Below, piece after piece: positions 1-10,286 of a DNA stretch of 64,000 bases. A program made the translations under genes and the position numbers. The DNA comes from an uncultured Alphaproteobacteria bacterium (GTDB taxonomy: Bacteria > Pseudomonadota > Alphaproteobacteria > UBA8366 > GCA-2717185), in the NCBI GenBank assembly GCA_943788635.1, contig CALSRA010000010.1:1-64000 (forward strand), in the 5' to 3' direction. The notes beneath the pieces are model-generated. The model saw nothing but the letters and a program-made list of their open reading frames with translations. It was not told where the DNA came from and searched no databases. Each line of letters starts with the position of its first letter. Position 1 is the first letter of the stretch.

Positions 1-1611
<1,611 letters not shown>

Positions 1612-1805
1612 GGTGTGCGCTCCCTCCTGCGGGCTTCCGTTGGTCTCTATTTCGGGTGTATCGTTTCGGTCGGGTGTCTGGTAGTCAGGTGTCTGGCGAC
1701 GCTTTCGCCGCGGCGGCCGGCGCCGGTCCAGGTTGTTGCGCCGGTGGCGCCGGGCGGGTTTCGTCGCACCGGTGCCGCTTGGCGTGCCGTCGCCGGGTGC
1801 CGTGC

Positions 1806-2417
1806 CTATACCACCGCGGCCGGCGTGCAACATGCGTCTACCGGACCGCGGGCGATGGCCACCACCCCGGTGCGCGACAGACCTCGACCTTGCCCAGCGC
1901 GCATCAGGTCGATGAAGGCATCGATCTTCCTTCGATCCGGTGACCTCGAACTACAAATGCTCGGTGTGCTGTCGACCGCGCGGGCGCGGAAGATATCGGC
2001 GATGCGCAGGGATTCCTCGCCGTTTCGCCGTGTGCAGCACCTTGACCAGCGCCATTTCCCGCTCGACATGACGGGCCTTCCGTCGTCAGGTCGTGCACGT
2101 CGCTGACCGGGCACCAGCCGGTCGAGCTGGGCCTTGATCTGCTCGATGATCATCGGGGTGCCGGAGGTCACGACGGTGAATGCGCGACTTGTTGCTGTCC
2201 GGACCGTCGCGACCGTCAGGCTTTCGATATTGTAGCCGCGGCCGGAAAACAGGCCGATCACGCGGGCGAGGACGCCCGGCTCGTTGACCACCAGCACCGC
2301 GATGGTATGCGTTCGTTCCTTATCGCCGATATCCAGAAGTGTCGGCGGCACCGGTTGTCGGTATTCCTGGCCATTCCAGTCATCCGTCAAACGAGCGACC
2401 ATGCCGCTCGCCGACAC
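1806..2417 (-). CDS. ilvN: Acetolactate synthase small (regulatory) subunit, frameshifted
   Basis: IlvN binds IlvB and carries the ACT domain that senses valine. The segment HTIAVLVVNEPGVLARVIGL followed by FSGRGYNIESLTVA is the N-terminal ACT domain. KIDAFIDLMR and SRTGVVAIARGP mark the C-terminal region. The middle part (about 1970-2110) is out of frame, for instance around the expected histidine/valine-binding linker, so two or more single-base indels are likely. The start is uncertain: the frame is open to an ATG at 2417 inside the 3' end of ilvB, and an out-of-frame ATG lies at 2385. It is sandwiched between ilvB and ilvC in the usual order. Confidence 0.85.
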   Translation of the reverse strand: MSASGMVARLTDDWNGQEYRQPVPPTLLDIGDKERTHTIAVLVVNEPGVLARVIGLFSGRGYNIESLTVATVRTATSRAFTVVTSGTPMIIEQIKAQLDRLVPGQRRARPDDGRPVMSSGKWRWSRCCTRRNGEESLRIADIFRARAVDSTPSICSSRSPDRRKIDAFIDLMRAGQGRGLSRTGVVAIARGPVDACCTPAAVV

Positions 2418-4157
2418 GCCGTCCTTGCACCTGAGCGCCTGGGCCTCACGCAGATCATCTCGTTATGCGCGGCCCGACGGGATCATCGGGAAGCAGTTCT
2501 CCGCTTGGATCGACGCATGATGTCGGCGATCACCGGCGCGGCGTGGCGATCATCTCGTCGATCACGTCGTCCAATTCGGCGCTTGGTCGCGCGCAGGCCG
2601 ACCCCGCCGAAAGCTTCCGCCAGCTTCACGAAGTCCGGCAGCGCTTCGGAATAGCTTTCCGAATAGCGTGCGCCGTGGAGCAGTTCCTGCCACTGGCGGA
2701 CCATGCCCATCCATTGGTTGTTCAGGATGAAGACTTTGATCGGCAGGCGTCTGTATTGCCGTGGCGCAGTTCCTGCATGTTCATCATGAACGACGGCTTC
2801 GCCGGAGATGTCGACCACCAGCGCTCCGGATGGGCGATCTGCACACCGACCATGCCGACGGCAAGCCATAGCCCATGGTGCCGAGCCCGCCCGAGGTCAT
2901 CCACCGGTTCGGCTTCGTCGAAATCGATAGATACTGGGCCGCCCACATCTGGTGCTGGCCGACTTCGGTGGTGATGATAGCGTCGCTTGTCCGCGTCAGC
3001 TCGTACAGCCGCTTGATGGCGTATTGCGGCTTGATGATCCTCGTGCCTCGGCTTGTAGCCGAGGCATTTGTCGCCCGCCAGCCGTCGATCTCGCCCACCA
3101 GGCCAGCGCCTTCCGTCGGCTTGCAGCCTTGCGGCCTTCCACACCGCGAGCATCTGCTCCAGCACCGTGGCCGACATCGCCGACGATCGGCATATCGACC
3201 TGCACGTTCTTGTTGATCGAGCGACGGATCGATGTCGATGTGGATCTTCTTCGAGTTCGGCGCGAAAGCGTCCAGACGGCCGGTGACGCGGTCGTCGAAA
3301 CGGGCGCCGACGCAGATCATGCACGTCGCAGTCGTGCATCGCCATGTTGGCTTCGTAGGTTCCGTGCATGCCCAGCATGCCCAGCGAATTGCGGTCCGAG
3401 CGCCGGATAGGCGCCGAGGCCCATCAGCGTCAGCGTGCAGGGATACCCGGTCATGCGCACGAATTCGCTGAACAGCTTTGAGACGCTGCCGGCCGGCATT
3501 GATCACGCCGCCGCCGCATAGAAGATCGGCCGCTTCGCCTTGGCGATCAGCTCGACCGGCCTGTTCGATCGCGCTCGTCGTCGCCCTTCGACCTGCGGCC
3601 GGTAGCTTCGGCTTCTGACGGCTTGGCGTTGTGTAGGGCCAATCGGCGAACTGGATGTCCTTCGGCAGGTCGATCACCACCGGGCCGGGCCGGCCAGTGC
3701 GGGCGACATAGAAAGCCTCGTGCATGACGTCGGCCAGCTCGTCGGTGTCCTTTCACCAGATAGTTGTGCTTGGTGCAGGGCGGGTGATGCCGGTGGTGTC
3801 GGCCTTCCTGGAAGGCGTCGTTGCCGATCAGATGGGTCGGCACCTGGCCGGTCAGGCACGACGATCGGGATCGAATCCATCAGCGCGTCGGTGAGGCCCG
3901 TGACCGCGTTGGTAGCGCCCGGTCCGGAGGTCACCAGAACGACCCCGACTTTGCCGGTGGAACGGGCATAGCCTTCGGCTGCATGGACCGCGCCTTGCTC
4001 GTGGCGGACCAGGATGTGCCGCAGCTCGTTCTGGTTGATACAGCGCGTCGTAAATCGGCAGCACCGCGCCGCCTGGATAGCCGAAGACGACTTCGACACC
4101 CTGATCCATCAGGGATCGGACGATCACCTCCGCTCCGGTCATTTTCTCGCTAGCCAT
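2387..4157 (-). CDS. ilvB: Acetolactate synthase large (catalytic) subunit, frameshifted
   Basis: This ThDP enzyme condenses pyruvate to acetolactate, the first common step of branched-chain amino-acid synthesis. The ATG at 4157 gives [20 protein letters not shown] then [19 protein letters not shown], the family N-terminus. Further pieces in other frames are [20 protein letters not shown] (ThDP glutamate), [20 protein letters not shown], and near the end [10 protein letters not shown] and HNEMI. About ten single-base indels break the frame, the highest density in the window. The TGA at 2387-2389 matches the expected C-terminal GMVLV after one correction. Overall length (about 590 codons) is normal. 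Confidence 0.9.
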
Positions 4158-4332
4158 GATCTTCTCCATTTGCCCCGAAATGTTTTGCCTGTGCTGCGCT
4201 GCAACCGGGCATGTCACATCTGGTTCGGTTCTTGCTGTCGGGGGCCGCCTGGCCCGTCCGTCAGTCGTTCGATATTCCGTTTCGCCACGTTTTCCGCCCT
4301 TTCAGGGGGCGAAGGGCGACGAACATAGGGGC

Positions 4333-5293
4333 TCATTCTTCAGGGGTCAACAGGTTTTGGCGAATAAATGCAAAGATTTCTAATTCTGATTTTTGCGAAT
4401 ATTTCACAAAAATACGATAATCAGCAATAATCTGATTCTGAAACCATGTTGTCTGGCGTTTTGCATAGCGGCGGGTTGCCTGCTGCGCTGCCGCGACGGC
4501 GGTTTCGAGTGGAATTTCCCCGGCGAGGTGCCGCATGAAGTCCGGCAGTCCCAGCGCCTTCATCGCCGGCAGGCCCGGATTAATTCCCGCCCCGTAAAGA
4601 GGCGCTATTTCCTCAAGGGCGCCTTCGCTGATCATGGCCTCAAGTCGGTCATTGCAGGCGGCATACAGCGTGGCGCGCGGCGGCTGCACGACAATGCTGG
4701 CGAAGCGCAGCCCCGGCGGCGGGCCTTCCGCTGGAATTGCCTGCCACTCGGAAAGCGGCCGACCCGTTGCCTCAAACACTTCCAGCGCGCGGGCAATTCG
4801 CTGGCGATCGCCCGGTGGTAATCTTGCGGCCGTGGCGGGGTCGACCGTTTCCAACGCGGTATAGGCCGCGTCTACGCCGTCCCGGGCTAGGCGCTGGCGC
4901 ACGGCGTCGCGAACCGTTTCCGGTACATCCGGCATCGGGGACAGCCCCTCAGTCAGGGCGCGTATATAAAGTCCGGTACCCCCGCAGATGACCGGCAGTT
5001 TTCCGGCGTCATGGGCTGCGGTGATTTCGGCAATCGCCATGTCGCGCCATCGCGCCGCCGAACAGGTCTCGTGCACGGAAAGCACGCCGTATAGCCGATG
5101 CGGCGCGCGGGCTTCGTCGTCCGGGCTGGGTCGTGCGGTGAGAATCCGCAGCTCCCGATAGACCTGCATGCTGGTCGGCATTAATGATGACGCCGTCGAA
5201 TTCCTGTGCCACGGCCAGCGCCAGCGCCGATTTACCGCTCGCGGTTGGGCCGGCGATGATCAGGACGGGTTTATTGTTGGTTTGGGTCGACAT
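4333..5293 (-). CDS. miaA: tRNA dimethylallyltransferase MiaA (one frameshift)
   Basis: MiaA transfers a dimethylallyl group to N6 of A37 in tRNAs that read UNN codons. The ATG at 5293 gives MSTQTNNKPVLIIAGPTASG and KSALALAVAQEF, with the P-loop GPTASGKS. ADSMQVY (the conserved substrate motif) is restored only if one extra C near 5173-5178 is removed. The rest, from MQVYRELRILTARPS to the stop at 4333, is one open frame with CGGTGLYIRAL, DRQRIARALEV and YAKRQTTWF, all MiaA signatures. Length after repair is about 319 aa, normal. It lies upstream of ilvB on the same strand with a 175-base gap. Confidence 0.93.
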
Positions 5294-5653
5294 TTTCCTG
5301 GACCAGTTTGATGCCATTTCATTGGGACAAGAACAGTCAACGTGGCGAAGCTGCAAGCCGGATTATCGGGGCGTCGGAATACCTTACAACTCCAATGGTC
5401 TCTCGAAAGGGCGGTAAGGTGTTGTTTTATAATATAAAAAAAATCGTTCCTGGTGTATGGCTCTCAAAATAAGTGTCGGAATTCTTTACGTTTTGCAATT
5501 ACCGCGGGAATTATAAAAAGGAAAAATCAATATTTTCAATATGTTGCCGTTTCGGCATGAATGTTGCTTCAGTGGTTAACGCTCTAGGGTGGGATGATGA
5601 AGCGCAAGACTTTTCCTCTTTATAAGAGCGAAACGATACCAAAGGAAAAAACA
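5294..5653. other. AT-rich divergent intergenic region
   Basis: These 360 bases separate divergently transcribed miaA and the PEP-CTERM gene and are markedly more AT-rich than their surroundings, for example around 5425-5545. They contain the sigma-54-type promoter described separately. An in-frame upstream ATG at 5594 would lengthen the PEP-CTERM protein by 20 residues. I prefer the ATG at 5654, which has a better ribosome-binding site and signal peptide. Confidence 0.5.
5553..5568 (+). promoter_or_regulatory. Sigma-54 (-24/-12) type promoter
   Basis: The sequence CGGCATGAATGTTGCT matches the RpoN consensus TGGCAC-N5-TTGCW. GG lies at 5554-5555 and GC at 5566-5567 with exactly ten bases between them. 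It is 86 bases upstream of the PEP-CTERM protein start and points toward it. Sigma-54 control of PEP-CTERM proteins through PrsK/PrsR-type regulators is known in other proteobacteria. No regulator is in this window. Confidence 0.65.
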
Positions 5654-6478
5654 ATGCGATACTTGTTTCCAGCAATTATTGCTGCCGCCGGGTTTTTAGG
5701 CGCGGCAGGATCAGCACACGCCGTCGTTTCATTCGACCAGAACGTCACGCCGGATGTGATCTTCGGGTCAGGCAACGCAAATGGTTCGTTTACCGTCGAC
5801 CACGAATAACGGCATCGAACTGGGCCTGCGCGGCAAGCTGCGTTTCGATTCGAATAATCAGCCGCAGAATACTTTTAACAGTAATGGCGACGGCACCTAT
5901 AGTTTCCAGCCATTTACGCCACCGACCGGTTTTAGCTTTGCGCCCGATTCGCCGACAACGCCGGTCTGGAACTTTGAATGGTCGATCAATTCCAACGTCG
6001 ACGGAACGTCGGGCAATAACCTGGACGACCTGATCTACCGTATCAGCCTGGATTTCGATCCGACGGCAGGGACGAATTTTCTGTCGTTTGATCCGATCAA
6101 CCTCGCCTTCGCGGATCATGCGACAGGTACCAATGCAACAGGTAATGGCGGTGGGGCCTCTGTTGATACGCGGGATACCAATCCAAACCGCGAAACCGAG
6201 TATGCAACAGCGATCGCCAACAACAACGTCGCGCAGAATTCCTGGAGCATGGAGTTCTTCCAACGACGCGCCATTCGATATCTTCGATCCCGATGTTGAA
6301 GGCGTCTACACGTTCACGCTTGAAGCGTTTTCCCGACAGTCAGTCGGTTGATCCGCTGGCCAGCGTATCGATCGATATTGTCGTTGCGTCTGTTCCGGAA
6401 CCGGCAGCATTGTCGCTCCTCGGGATGGGCCTGATCGGCCTTGGTGTTGTCGCACGGCGTCGTCGCCGCAAGGTCTGA
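5654..6478 (+). CDS. PEP-CTERM sorting-signal surface protein (three single-base insertions)
   Basis: The ATG at 5654 follows an AAGGA site and starts a signal peptide (MRYLFPAIIAAAGFLGAAGS, cleavage after AHA). The mature part has a Ser/Thr/Asn-rich beta-type domain containing NNGIELGLRGKLRF. The C-terminus is a textbook PEP-CTERM signal: VPEPAALSLLGMGLIGLG followed by ARRRRRK. Such proteins are exported, cut by an exosortase and anchored or released at the outer surface. Three extra bases near 5799, 6258 and 6331 break the frame. Removing each restores FTVDTNNGIEL, SMEFFNDAPFDIF and EAFSDSQSVDP. Function beyond surface localisation is unknown, and no exosortase gene is in the window. Confidence 0.85.
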
Positions 6479-6508
6479 CCCGCACACGCAAGCACTGTTA
6501 ACACGGGC

Positions 6509-6549
6509 GCCGCCGGCAGCAGGTTGAAACCGCTGCCGGCGGCGTTTTC
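6509..6549 (+). terminator. Rho-independent terminator after PEP-CTERM gene
   Basis: GCCGCCGGCAGC (6509-6520) pairs perfectly with GCTGCCGGCGGC (6532-6543) around an 11-base loop, and GTTTTCG follows. It lies 31 bases after the stop codon. Confidence 0.85.
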
Positions 6550-6661
6550 GTGTCCGGCCTCCCGGCGCTGCCAAATCGGACCCTCACTTGTCCGTGGGGA
6601 CGCATTCTGTTCCAGTAATGGGATGCGCGCCTGCATCTGGCGCAGAGCCAAGGGGGAAATC

Positions 6662-7462
6662 ATGACCGAAGCCAGCCTGGACGATCTTGTATCCTATGAA
6701 TGCACGGACCAGATCGCGACCATCACCTTTCACCGGCCTGAGAAGCTGAACGCCTTCAATGACGAACTCGTCGTGGCGCTGGATCGGCGGCTGAAGCAGT
6801 TCGACGCGGACCCGGATGCCAATGTTGCGATCCTTTGCGGCGAGGGGCGGGCCTTTTCCAGCGGTGCGGATGTGCAACAGCGCCAATTGCGCAGCAAGGA
6901 GGAATTCGAGAAGCTGGGCGGGCCGCAGGGCCATGGCGCCAGCTCGCATGACCTGCTGACCAAATCGGTGAACTGGAAGCCGGTCATCGCCGCGCCCCAT
7001 GGTTATGTGCTGGGGCTATCGGTCGGCATCGTGTTCGAATGCGACCTGGTGGTGGCGGAGGAAGGTACCAAATTCCAGATTACCGAAACTTCGCGCGGGC
7101 TGGGCGCAGCCAAATACTGGGGGTTGCTGGACTTCCGCGGCGCCGCCGCATTCGGGACGGAAATGGCGCTGACCGGCCGGTTCTTCGCTGCCGAGGAGGC
7201 GAAGGAAGCCGGGCTGATTAACCGGATTGCACCCAAGGGGACGTATCTGGATGTCGCGCGCGAACTTGCGGCGGAGGTCAACAAGAACCCGCCGTTGAGC
7301 GTGCGTGCGACCGTGCGCGCACGGCGCTGGTACATGCATCGGCGCAGCGAGGAAATGCTGCATATGAGCGCGCCGCTGAAGCTGTACCTCAGCGAGGATT
7401 TCCAGGAAGCCGCGCGTGCCTTTGCGGAAAAACGCCCGGCGGGGCCGTTCAAGGGGCGCTGA
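6662..7462 (+). CDS. Enoyl-CoA hydratase/isomerase family protein
   Basis: The 266-residue product is a crotonase-fold protein. The ATG at 6662 follows AGGGGGAA, and the first oxyanion-hole segment AFSSGADVQQ and second segment HGYVLGLSVGIVFECDLVVA are at about residues 62 and 118. The usual second glutamate region reads KFQITETSRGL. Members hydrate or isomerise acyl-CoA thioesters in beta-oxidation and aromatic or terpenoid catabolism; the substrate cannot be read from sequence. It stands alone between the PEP-CTERM gene and the peroxiredoxin. A hairpin (7482-7516) follows. The reading frame is intact. Confidence 0.88.
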   Translation: MTEASLDDLVSYECTDQIATITFHRPEKLNAFNDELVVALDRRLKQFDADPDANVAILCGEGRAFSSGADVQQRQLRSKEEFEKLGGPQGHGASSHDLLTKSVNWKPVIAAPHGYVLGLSVGIVFECDLVVAEEGTKFQITETSRGLGAAKYWGLLDFRGAAAFGTEMALTGRFFAAEEAKEAGLINRIAPKGTYLDVARELAAEVNKNPPLSVRATVRARRWYMHRRSEEMLHMSAPLKLYLSEDFQEAARAFAEKRPAGPFKGR

Positions 7463-7481
7463 TCCGATACCGCCGAAGGGG

Positions 7482-7516
7482 ATGGCCGACGATTATATGC
7501 TATGCGCGTCGGCCAT
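7482..7516 (+). terminator. Hairpin downstream of enoyl-CoA hydratase
   Basis: A perfect 10-base inverted repeat, ATGGCCGACG (7482-7491) and CGTCGGCCAT (7507-7516), lies 20 bases after the hydratase stop. There is no U run, so termination is only possible, not certain. Confidence 0.5.
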
Positions 7517-7644
7517 ACGCCGGCCGAATTTATCGGTCCGGATTAAAATTACCCTCGTTTCGTGCCCTCAGGACTCTTTTGCTGCCAAGGCGCGTGCGGT
7601 AGAATGGATGCATCAACCATGTTCCATAACAGGAAGGGCTAATT

Positions 7645-8097
7645 ATGCCGTTGTTAGGGGTAGGGGAGAAGGCACCGTCCTTTTCCATGACCAACCACGA
7701 CGGAGAAAATGTTTCCTCAGGCGATTTCGCCGGGAAATACGTGCTTCTGTGGTGGTATCCAAGAGCCGATACACCCGGCTGAACCGTTGAAGGCAAGGGG
7801 TTCCGTGATCGAATCCAGGAATTCAACGACAGTAACGCCGTCATTCTCGGCGTGAGCTTTGATTCGCCTGATGCGAACAAGGCGTTCCGTGACAAGTTCG
7901 ACTTTCCGTACGACTTGTTAAGCGATACCGAGAAATCGGCCTCCGTCGCCTATGGCGCGGCGGCCGGTATGGATGCTGAAAAGCCGACCCGCGTGTCGGT
8001 TCTGATCAGCCCGGATGGGACCATCGCCAAGGCATATGCCTCGGTGAAGCCCGCCGAACATCCTGACCAGGTATTGGCGGATTTGAAGAGCCTGTGA
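7645..8097 (+). CDS. Bcp/PrxQ-type peroxiredoxin with in-frame UGA at the peroxidatic position (candidate selenoprotein)
   Basis: The 150-codon frame from ATG 7645 (AGGAAGGG upstream) to TGA 8098 reads through one TGA at codon 46 (7780-7782). Around it lies WWYPRADTPG-(TGA)-TVEGKGFRDR, the Bcp/PrxQ active site in which T-x-x-C holds the peroxidatic cysteine. Frame is unbroken on both sides, and the C-terminal half (VILGVSFDSPDANKAF, DLLSDTEKSASVAYGAA, ISPDGTIAKAY) is normal. The protein contains no cysteine at all, so without Sec46 it would have no redox centre. The resolving position five residues on is lysine, so it would be a 1-Sec enzyme reducing peroxides with an external thiol. Read without recoding it would be split into a 45-residue peptide and an internal start. 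Sec peroxiredoxins are known in other bacteria. Confidence 0.85.
7780..7782 (+). other. In-frame UGA, proposed selenocysteine codon 46 of the peroxiredoxin
   Basis: TGA replaces the peroxidatic cysteine codon of the T-P-G-C motif with no shift of frame. Other damage in this window consists of indels, not substitutions, so a chance base error precisely here is less likely than recoding. Confidence 0.8.
7798..7816 (+). promoter_or_regulatory. Bacterial SECIS-like hairpin in peroxiredoxin mRNA
   Basis: GGGUUC (7798-7803) pairs with GAAUCC (7811-7816), six pairs including one G-U. The 7-base loop CGUGAUC (7804-7810) starts 21 nt after the UGA. This fits the published bacterial SECIS model: short upper stem, G among the first two loop bases, loop 16-37 nt downstream. 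An alternative weaker helix (GAACC 7781-7785 with GGUUC 7799-7803) is possible. Confidence 0.6.
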
Positions 8098-8113
8098 CCT
8101 GACCGGTCATTGG

Positions 8114-8156
8114 AAGCCGGCGGAAGGTATTTGACTTCTGCCGGCTTTTTCTTTTT
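8114..8156 (+). terminator. Rho-independent terminator after peroxiredoxin
   Basis: AAGCCGGCGGAAG pairs with CTTCTGCCGGCTT (one mismatch) around a short loop and runs into TTTTTCTTTTT, 14 bases after the stop codon. Confidence 0.85.
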
Positions 8157-8313
8157 CGAAGGGCGGCCATCCCGCGGCGGGGGACTACCGGTTGCGCCCC
8201 CCTGAATGTATTTTCGTCGTAAAGCTTATCTTTTAGGTTGAGTGCGCTGCGGTACTGACGTAATCAAGGTCCCGAAACTACAAAAACCAAGGGAGGGACT
8301 AATGTACTCTAAG

Positions 8314-9254
8314 TGTCCGGCCCCGAAATGAGTTGAGTGATTTCAGTAAGTTGTGATTCTCTCGTTTGTGTTGAAGCAAATGAGGGAGACACAACATGTG
8401 GACTGAGATCACCCCGCCCGCAGTTTGATCGTTCGAGCCTTCGTTACGCAAGCGACTTGACGGATAAGGAGTGGCGTTTGATTTCGCCATTATTGTCCCC
8501 GCCGCGTCGATTAGGCCGCCCGCGAACCACGGATTTTCGAGAAGTGGTGAATGGGTTTTTTTATGTGGCGCGCACCGGTTGCCAATGGCGCATGGTGCCC
8601 TGGGAATTTCCGCCACGCAGTACGATCCAGCGATATTTTTTACGCTTGGCGCTCGGATGGAACCTTGCACGTCATCAATCGCCAACTGGTGATGTCGATG
8701 CGGGGAAACCTCTGGGCGCACGACCAGCCCGACCGCCGGGGTGATCGACAGCCAGACGGTGAAAACCACGGAAAGCGGCGGTGTTCGGGGCTATGACGCG
8801 GGAAAGAAGGTCAATGGGCGCAAGCGTCATATCGTGACCGACACAGGGCGGCTTTCTGGTCGCCGTCATGGTTCACCCGCCGCCGATATCCAGGATCGCG
8901 ACGGCGCGCCCCCGCGCTGTTGGCGTCGATAACGCCACGCCTTTCCCCGGTTGCGCCATGTTTTCCGCCGATGGTGGTTACGCGGGACCGAAGTTGCGCG
9001 ACGCGCTGGCCAAACTTGGGAAGTGGACCGTGCAGATCGTCAAAGCGCTCCGACGCCGCCAAGGGGTTCGTATTGTTGCCCCCGCCGCCGGGTGGTTGAG
9101 CGCACCTTCGCTTGGCTCGGTCGTAACCGCCGTCTCGCCAAAGATTTCGAGGAAACCATCGAAAGCGCGGAGGCATGGCTCCTGATCGCCAGCATTCAAC
9201 TGCTCGCCCGACGATTGGCAAGAGCATGAAAACATGGATATCATTTCGAGTCAG
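8314..9254 (+). mobile_element. IS5-family insertion sequence
   Basis: The element of about 941 bases lies between two copies of ACTCTAAG (8306-8313 and 9255-9262). Its ends are imperfect inverted repeats: left GTGTCCGGCCCCGAAATGA, right (reverse complement) GAGTCTGACTCGAAATGA, sharing CGAAATGA. If the right repeat extends into the direct repeat, the true target duplication could be as short as TAA. It carries one transposase gene on the plus strand. Excision restores the host gene exactly. Confidence 0.85.
8396..9229 (+). pseudogene. IS5-family DDE transposase, multiply frameshifted
   Basis: From ATG 8396, pieces in three frames spell an IS5/IS427-type transposase. They are RYASDLTDKEWRLISPLLSP, RRLGRPRTTDFREVVNGFFY and VARTGCQWRMVPWEFPPRST, then [20 protein letters not shown] (first catalytic Asp), VFADGGYAGPKLRDAL (second Asp), and WVVERTFAWLGRNRRLAKDF (YREK-like region with catalytic Glu). 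At least five frame changes are needed. IS427-group elements use one programmed frameshift, but this number implies inactivity or sequence errors. The end is at 9229. Confidence 0.8.
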
Positions 9255-9811
9255 ACTCTAAGACCATCAGTATCGCCATTCTGGCCGTTGTCGCGAGTGG
9301 TTGTGCATCTATTGTTTCAGGAACCAGTCAGTCGATGTTTATCGAAACACCGCAACTGACCGGGGCGTCCTGCAAGCTGACCGACAGTAAGAGTGGCGAG
9401 TGGTTCCTGCCGAGCACACCCGGAAGTGCGACTGTACAGAAGGGCAATGGCCCGATGAACATCACGTGTGAAAAAGAAGGGCTACGAGACAACGACCATC
9501 AACGTGGAAGAAAGCTTTGCCGGCGCGACGCTTGGTAACATCATTCTCGGTGGTGGCATCGGTATTCTGGTGGACGCGGCATCCGGTGCGGCGCAGATCT
9601 ATCCGGATAACGTACAGGTCTGGATGAAGCCGACCGAATGGAAATCCAAGGCCGAAGAAACGGCATGGCATAGTGAAAAAGCAGGCATACGAAGAACAGC
9701 TGGCGGAAAAGAACAAGCCTCAGGAAGCGCAGTAACGAAGGCCAATTCCCAAATTGCCGGTAATCCGGTAAAATCGGATACTGGATTATTGGCAATCAGG
9801 GAGGAACGATC

Positions 9812-10138
9812 ATGATCTACGAACTGCGCGTGTACCACTGTATATCGGGGCGGCTGCCGGCGCTGCTGAACCGCTTCGATACGATTACGCTGAAGATCTG
9901 GGAACGTCACGGCATCAAGCAGGCCGGTTTCTGGACCGTACTGGTCGGCAACTCCAACCAGGATCTCTACTACATGCTGGAATGGGAATCGCTGGCGGAC
10001 CGTGAAACGAAATGGAATGCGTTTCAGGCCGATCCGGAATGGCATACCAAACGGGCTGAAACCGAAAAAGACGGCGCGATCGTTGCTTCGGTCGAGAACT
10101 CGTTCCTGCAGCCGACGGCCTTCTCCTCCGTAAAATAG
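9812..10138 (+). CDS. NIPSNAP family protein
   Basis: The 108-residue product begins MIYELRVYHCISGRLPALLN, the NIPSNAP domain start, and includes FWTVLVGNSNQDLYYMLEWE. It is a small ferredoxin-like dimeric alpha-beta barrel fold found across bacteria and mitochondria with no settled enzymatic role. The ATG at 9812 follows GGGAGGAACG. It is preceded by the disrupted lipoprotein gene with a 76-base gap and is followed by a hairpin at 10154-10183. The frame is intact. Confidence 0.85.
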   Translation: MIYELRVYHCISGRLPALLNRFDTITLKIWERHGIKQAGFWTVLVGNSNQDLYYMLEWESLADRETKWNAFQADPEWHTKRAETEKDGAIVASVENSFLQPTAFSSVK

Positions 10139-10153
10139 GCGAACCTGCAGATT

Positions 10154-10183
10154 GATCGCCGGGCGGAAACCCGCTCGGCGATC
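10154..10183 (+). terminator. Hairpin downstream of NIPSNAP gene
   Basis: GATCGCCGGGCGG pairs with CCCGCTCGGCGATC with one mismatch around a short loop. No U run follows, so it is a weak or non-canonical terminator. Confidence 0.45.
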
Positions 10184-10286
10184 GGTTGCCGGATGTTGAT
10201 TTCCGAGCGTATTGGTTGTTACTGTCCGGTTAAATCAAATACGGTTTTGCACTTTCACTATTCATCCTGTTCAGGAGGACTCCGTC

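Larger units (their letters stand above)
8302..9735 (+). pseudogene. Small lipoprotein gene interrupted by an IS5-like element
   Basis: The gene starts at ATG 8302 after GGGAGGG with codons MYSK, is cut by the element at 8314-9254, and resumes at 9263 with TISIAILAVVASGCASIVSG. Joining the two sides across the duplicated ACTCTAAG gives a perfect lipoprotein signal peptide with lipobox VASGC. The mature part continues SMFIETPQLTGASCKLTDSK and, after one frame change near 9470, VEESFAGATLGNIILGGGIG and ILVDAASGAAQIYP. A second indel near 9680 leads to the end NKPQEAQ at 9735. Two glycine-rich hydrophobic stretches suggest membrane association. Its function is unknown. The IS separates promoter and first four codons from the body, so the gene should be inactive. 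Confidence 0.8.

Noticed and set aside
7781..7803. UGA-proximal helix (GAACC/GGUUC) as the peroxiredoxin SECIS
   Set aside because: Its loop is only 8-11 nt from the UGA and includes the stop codon bases in the stem. The 7798-7816 hairpin fits bacterial SECIS spacing better, though both could form alternatively.
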